Of a stretch of 64,000 bases of DNA, positions 60,453-64,000 are shown piece after piece. The stretch is from positions 1,922,001 through 1,986,000 of the forward strand of contig JADJWO010000001.1 in the NCBI GenBank assembly GCA_016716325.1. Reading direction: 5' to 3'. The number at the start of each line of letters is the position of its first letter. Positions within the stretch are counted from its first letter, which is position 1. This DNA is from Nitrosomonadales bacterium (GTDB taxonomy: Bacteria; Pseudomonadota; Gammaproteobacteria; Burkholderiales; Gallionellaceae). Both the position numbers and the translations under genes were made by a program. The notes below the pieces were generated by a model. The model was not told the DNA's origin. It saw only the letters and a program-made list of their open reading frames with translations, and did not search any database.

Positions 60453-61120
60453 TAAGAGCCTATTGGGAGATGGCGCGCAGCAGGATAGACGACCTGTCGC
60501 TGCGCGAACGCGCGATGATCTTCGCGGCGGCGGCGTTCGTGGTGGTTTCAGTGATGAATGCCGTATTGCTCGACCCGTTGTTGGCCAAACAGAGGATGCT
60601 ATCGGCCCAGGTGGTACAGCAACAGGAGAAGATGAAGGAATTGCAGGCGCAGACAGCGGCATTGCTGCAGGCCAAGAACGATGTCGAACGTTCGCCGCTG
60701 CACACCCGGCTGACGCAACTCAAGGCGCAACTCAAGGAGCAGGAGGATTACCTGCAAAGTCGGCGCGACCGTCTGGTTGCGCCGGACGAAATGGCGGCGT
60801 TGCTGGAACAGGTGCTGAACCGGAATGGCAAACTGCAGTTGGTCGGGTTGAAGACCCTGCCGGTGAGTCTGTTGATTGAAAATGCACAGTCCGGCCCCGG
60901 TCAGGGGCCGCCCGCGCAGAGGCAGATATTCAAACATGGCGTTGTGATCACCGTGCGTGGCGGTTATCTGGATCTGATGCAATATCTGGTTGCGCTGGAA
61001 AAACTGCCTGCGCAGATGTTCTGGGGAGAGGTGAGCATGAAGGTGGAGCAATATCCCGATTCGTTGCTGACCCTGACGTTGTATACGCTGAGTCTGGATG
61101 AGACATGGCTGACCGTTTGA
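60449..61120 (+). CDS. mshJ: MSHA biogenesis protein MshJ (PilO/GspM-like)
   Basis: A 223-residue bitopic protein: short cytoplasmic start, a helix near 28-48, a long coiled coil (about 50-115), then a periplasmic domain with GGYLDLMQYLVALEKLP. With the PilM- and PilN-like proteins it forms the alignment complex. It overlaps mshK by 16 bp. Confidence 0.85.
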   Translation: MIRAYWEMARSRIDDLSLRERAMIFAAAAFVVVSVMNAVLLDPLLAKQRMLSAQVVQQQEKMKELQAQTAALLQAKNDVERSPLHTRLTQLKAQLKEQEDYLQSRRDRLVAPDEMAALLEQVLNRNGKLQLVGLKTLPVSLLIENAQSGPGQGPPAQRQIFKHGVVITVRGGYLDLMQYLVALEKLPAQMFWGEVSMKVEQYPDSLLTLTLYTLSLDETWLTV

Positions 61121-61545
61121 TATCATTCATGGCCTTGATCTTCCTGGTGGCGTTTCAGGCTGTCAGCGTCCATGCTGCGGAAAACCTGACCGACCCGACA
61201 CGTCCACCTGCTATGATTGTGGCTCCTGAAGCTGCAGTAGGAGCTGGCGCGGAGGGAATTCAGGCATCGGGCTTACGCTCGATCATTATTTCCAAAACCC
61301 GGCGTGCGGCGATCATCGACGGTGAAACCATCGAGTTGGGCAAGAAGCACGGCGATGCACGATTGGTCGAAGTGAACGAAGGTAGTGTTGTATTGCGTGG
61401 CCCGCAGGGCCGTCAGGTATTGACGCTGTTTCCTGATGTGAGCATTACGAAAAAAACAGGCGGAACAGGCTCTGCATCATCCGCGAACAAGACGCAGTCG
61501 GGTAAGCGCAAGACAAAAACCGACGCGCAACAGGAGGAAAAATGA
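61105..61545 (+). CDS. mshK: MSHA biogenesis protein MshK
   Basis: A 146-residue exported protein. A signal peptide ends near residue 25 (VSVHAAE), followed at once by the DPTRPP motif typical of MshK/PilP/GspC. The middle segment (about 58-112) is an HR-like domain (LRSIIISKTRRAAIIDGETIELG). A Lys-rich tail follows. It should link the inner-membrane complex to the secretin MshL. Confidence 0.87.
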   Translation: MADRLISFMALIFLVAFQAVSVHAAENLTDPTRPPAMIVAPEAAVGAGAEGIQASGLRSIIISKTRRAAIIDGETIELGKKHGDARLVEVNEGSVVLRGPQGRQVLTLFPDVSITKKTGGTGSASSANKTQSGKRKTKTDAQQEEK

Positions 61546-63242
61546 GGACTACATTGTGGTTGTGTGTGGCGTTGTTACTGGCTGGTTGCGCCACGCCTGG
61601 CAGCCGGAATGGAGCGGCGGATGCCATCCAGCGCGAAATGGACCAGGCTGTGCAGGAGAGCGCGCAGCCCGGCAAGGCCGATGCGGTCAACAATGCCCTG
61701 CTGCCCCCCCTGACGGCGGATATGCCGGCCGTGGAAAACAAGCCGCTGGAGACCAAGTTCGATCTCGCGGTGAACAATACGCCGGTGCAGCAAGTTTTTA
61801 TGGCCATCGTATCGGGCACGCGCTACAGCATGCTGTTGCACCCCGAAGTCGGCGGCAGCATCTCGCTGAACCTGAAGGATGTGACGGTGTTTGAGGCGCT
61901 GGAGGCGATACGGGAGATATACGGTTACGACTACAAGATGGACGGCACGCGCATCTACATCCAGCCGCTGACCCTGCAGACACGCATCTTCCAGGTGAAC
62001 TACCTGACCGGCTTGCGCGAAGGCAAATCCTCGCTGCGCGTCACCTCCGGTTCCGTGTCCGATAGTCCGACGGGCGGAACGCCTGGCACCGCAACGACAA
62101 CCACGACAAGTACCGCCAATCGCACGCAAGCCCAAGACAGCAGCAAGGTGACGACGACCAGCAGAACGGATTTCTGGAGCGAACTGGAACAGTCGCTGAA
62201 GGCGATCGTCGGAAACGAACCCGGGCGCAGCGTGGTGATCAGCCCGATGTCCGGCGTGATCGTGGTGCGTGCGATGCCGGATGAACTGAAGAATATCGCT
62301 GCTTATCTCAAGGCGTCGCAGATTTCCATCGAGCGGCAGGTGATACTCGAAGCCAAGATCGTCGAAGTACAGCTGAACGACGGCTTCCAGTCCGGGGTGA
62401 ATTGGGCGGCTTTCAAGAGCGGCCCCAACAGCAGGGCATCAATCGGACAGATCGCTGCTGGCGGAACCATGGTTCCGGGAACAGCGGGCGCGGGTGCGCT
62501 GACACCGGGTGCTTTGACCGGCGGAACCAACCTCGGCACGGTCACGCCCGGCACCGATCTGGTGGGCGGCGCGAACGCACTCGGCACACTGTTCGGCTTG
62601 GCCTTCCAGACCAGCAATTTTGCGGCGCTGCTGAACTTCCTGGAGACGCAGGGTAATGTCCACGTGCTGTCCAGTCCGCGTATCGCCACGCTGAACAACC
62701 AGAAGGCGGTGCTGAAGGTCGGTACGGACGAGTTCTTCGTGACCAACATCACCTCGACCACCACGACCGGGACGGCGACCACCACTACGCCCAGCGTAAC
62801 CTTGCAACCGTTCTTCTCGGGGATCGCGCTGGATGTGACGCCGCGCATCGACCAGAACAACGACATCATCCTGCATATCCATCCTTCGGTGAGTCTGGTC
62901 AGCACGGTCAACAAGACGGTGAACGTCGGCGGCGTGGGCGGCACCATGAATCTGCCGCTGGCCTCCAGTTCCGTTTCCGAGACCGACAGCATCGTGCGTG
63001 CGCGCGACGGGCAGATCGTCGCCATCGGCGGCCTGATGCGCCAGGCGACTTTCGACGACCAGTCCGGTTTGCCCGGCTTGCCCAAGCAGGTGTTCGGCCA
63101 GACCAGCAAGCGCACGGAGAAGCGCGAACTGGTGATCCTGCTGAAACCCACCGTGGTGGACAACGACAGGGACTGGTCGGACGACATCACGCGCAGCCGA
63201 GACCGCTTCAACGGGATGACCGGGCAGGGCGCAAAACCCTGA
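61542..63242 (+). CDS. mshL: MSHA secretin MshL
   Basis: A 566-residue outer-membrane secretin lipoprotein. The lipobox LLAGC gives Cys15. N-terminal STN-type domain (about 70-130), a Ser/Thr-rich linker (about 175-205), N1 domain and the C-terminal secretin pore (about 370-550) with VLSSPRIATLNNQKAVLKVG and GQIVAIGGLM follow. It overlaps mshK by 4 bp. Inside the domain there is a Gly/Ala/Thr-rich low-complexity stretch (about 305-345). Confidence 0.94.
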   Translation: MRTTLWLCVALLLAGCATPGSRNGAADAIQREMDQAVQESAQPGKADAVNNALLPPLTADMPAVENKPLETKFDLAVNNTPVQQVFMAIVSGTRYSMLLHPEVGGSISLNLKDVTVFEALEAIREIYGYDYKMDGTRIYIQPLTLQTRIFQVNYLTGLREGKSSLRVTSGSVSDSPTGGTPGTATTTTTSTANRTQAQDSSKVTTTSRTDFWSELEQSLKAIVGNEPGRSVVISPMSGVIVVRAMPDELKNIAAYLKASQISIERQVILEAKIVEVQLNDGFQSGVNWAAFKSGPNSRASIGQIAAGGTMVPGTAGAGALTPGALTGGTNLGTVTPGTDLVGGANALGTLFGLAFQTSNFAALLNFLETQGNVHVLSSPRIATLNNQKAVLKVGTDEFFVTNITSTTTTGTATTTTPSVTLQPFFSGIALDVTPRIDQNNDIILHIHPSVSLVSTVNKTVNVGGVGGTMNLPLASSSVSETDSIVRARDGQIVAIGGLMRQATFDDQSGLPGLPKQVFGQTSKRTEKRELVILLKPTVVDNDRDWSDDITRSRDRFNGMTGQGAKP

Positions 63243-63243
63243 T

Positions 63244-64000
63244 ATGTATCTACAGCACTTCGGCCTGCGCGAACTTCCCTTTGGACTGACACCCGACACC
63301 AGTTTCTTCTTCGCCTGCTCCAGTTACCAGGAGGCGCTCAACACCTTGCTGGTGGCGGCGCGCAACGGCGAGGGCTTCATCAAGATCACCGGTGAGGTCG
63401 GCAATGGCAAGACGCTGTTGTGCCGCAAGTTCCTTGCCACGCTGAACCAGGGGCGGCAGTCCACCACGCTGATCGGCACGCAGGACGGGGCTGTGGCTGC
63501 GCCACCCGCGCCGCGGTTCGTCACTGCCTACATTCCCAACCCGTATCTCGAGCCACGCAGCCTGTTGTTGGCATTGGCCGACGAGTTCCGCCTGCCGCTG
63601 GAGAAGGACACCGACCAGCACCGGTTGCTGAAAGGCCTGACGCATGCATTGCTGGATTGCGCGCGTCAGGGACAGCGCGCACTGGTCTGTCTGGACGAGG
63701 CGCAGGCGATGCCGCTGGAAAGCCTGGAAGTGTTGCGCCTGCTGACCAACCTGGAGACCGAGAAACGCAAGTTGTTGCAGGTGGTGCTGTTCGGGCAGCC
63801 GGAACTGGACGAAAGATTGCGCCATCATTCGATACGCCAGCTGCGCCAACGCATCAGTTTCCAGTATGACCTGCAGGGATTGCGCAGGGAGGAACTGGAA
63901 CGCTATCTGCGCCATCGCCTTGCCGTGGCCGGATTCGGCGGCGAAACACTGTTCAGCAAAGGTGCGGTGAGCAAGCTGCACCGTATCAGCGGAGGTACGC
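63244..64000 (+). CDS. mshM: AAA ATPase MshM (ExeA-like), partial
   Basis: The N-terminal 252 codons of an ExeA/GspA-family protein, cut by the window end. MYLQHFGLRELPFGLTPD is the family opening, Walker A is TGEVGNGKTLL, and Walker B is ALVCLDEAQAMP, followed by LLTNLETEKRKLLQVVLFGQPEL (split: LLTNLETEKRK, LLQVVLFGQPEL). It may help secretin assembly through peptidoglycan. It starts one base after mshL. Confidence 0.92.
   Translation, partial: MYLQHFGLRELPFGLTPDTSFFFACSSYQEALNTLLVAARNGEGFIKITGEVGNGKTLLCRKFLATLNQGRQSTTLIGTQDGAVAAPPAPRFVTAYIPNPYLEPRSLLLALADEFRLPLEKDTDQHRLLKGLTHALLDCARQGQRALVCLDEAQAMPLESLEVLRLLTNLETEKRKLLQVVLFGQPELDERLRHHSIRQLRQRISFQYDLQGLRREELERYLRHRLAVAGFGGETLFSKGAVSKLHRISGGT

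Overview
The window is a 64-kb chromosomal segment (GC near 60%) of a betaproteobacterium. The 16S rRNA has betaproteobacterial signatures, and it and the gene orders fit Nitrosomonadales, most likely Gallionellaceae or a close relative. That placement is read by eye, with no database search. Nearly all DNA is coding or rRNA. Most protein genes are conserved housekeeping genes; there is no phage, transposase or CRISPR array.

Layout. 1-2373: partial cstA (minus strand), then ispB, whose 3' end is tandemly duplicated and frameshifted, then tRNA-Pro. 2503-7094: moeB, a small PP0621-like protein, pilS-pilR and ampD. 7100-11371: the class Ia ribonucleotide reductase genes nrdA and nrdB behind a promoter with two NrdR-box candidates. 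11514-13011: a Lys/Ala-repeat histone-H1-like gene, a string of RNA hairpins, and an HslV/BPH-like proteasome homologue. 13059-23823: pabB, spoT-rpoZ-gmk-yicC, a PP2C phosphatase, rph, rdgB, hemW, trmB and thiG. 23953-30985: thiS, tRNA-Gly, an M48 peptidase-SH3-CHASE2 operon, an MFS transporter, folB, plsY and tsaD. 31079-36807: a complete rrn operon (16S, tRNA-Ile, tRNA-Ala, 23S, 5S) with promoter, boxA sites, processing stems and terminator; the 23S carries an insertion (IVS) at helix 45. 36836-41381 (minus): a hypothetical gene, ctpA, envC and gpmI. 41482-46428: a persulfide-sensor-type ArsR repressor, its putative operator, an RND efflux pair and a DUF2892 protein. 46422-51321: a PglL-type oligosaccharyltransferase, rhodanese, glutaredoxin, secB, an SH3 protein, gpsA and trmL. 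51412-64000: an MSHA-type type IV pilus cluster (mshE, G, pilins, I, J, K, L, M), cut by the window end.

How the parts relate. pilS-pilR, the PglL-like transferase and the msh cluster point to a surface-pilus programme; the MshE N-terminus carries the c-di-GMP-binding MshEN signature. The ArsR-RND-DUF2892 unit has the two cysteines and spacing of BigR/SqrR regulators, which suggests control by reactive sulfur species.

The observations most worth following up are: (1) a 34-nt hairpin present almost identically in the 23S insertion and in the nrdA-nrdB spacer; (2) the ArsR operator and RND operon with BigR-like cysteines; (3) the ispB 3' duplication; (4) the stand-alone CHASE2-SH3-M48 operon; (5) the hairpin-rich region between the H1-like gene and the proteasome homologue.
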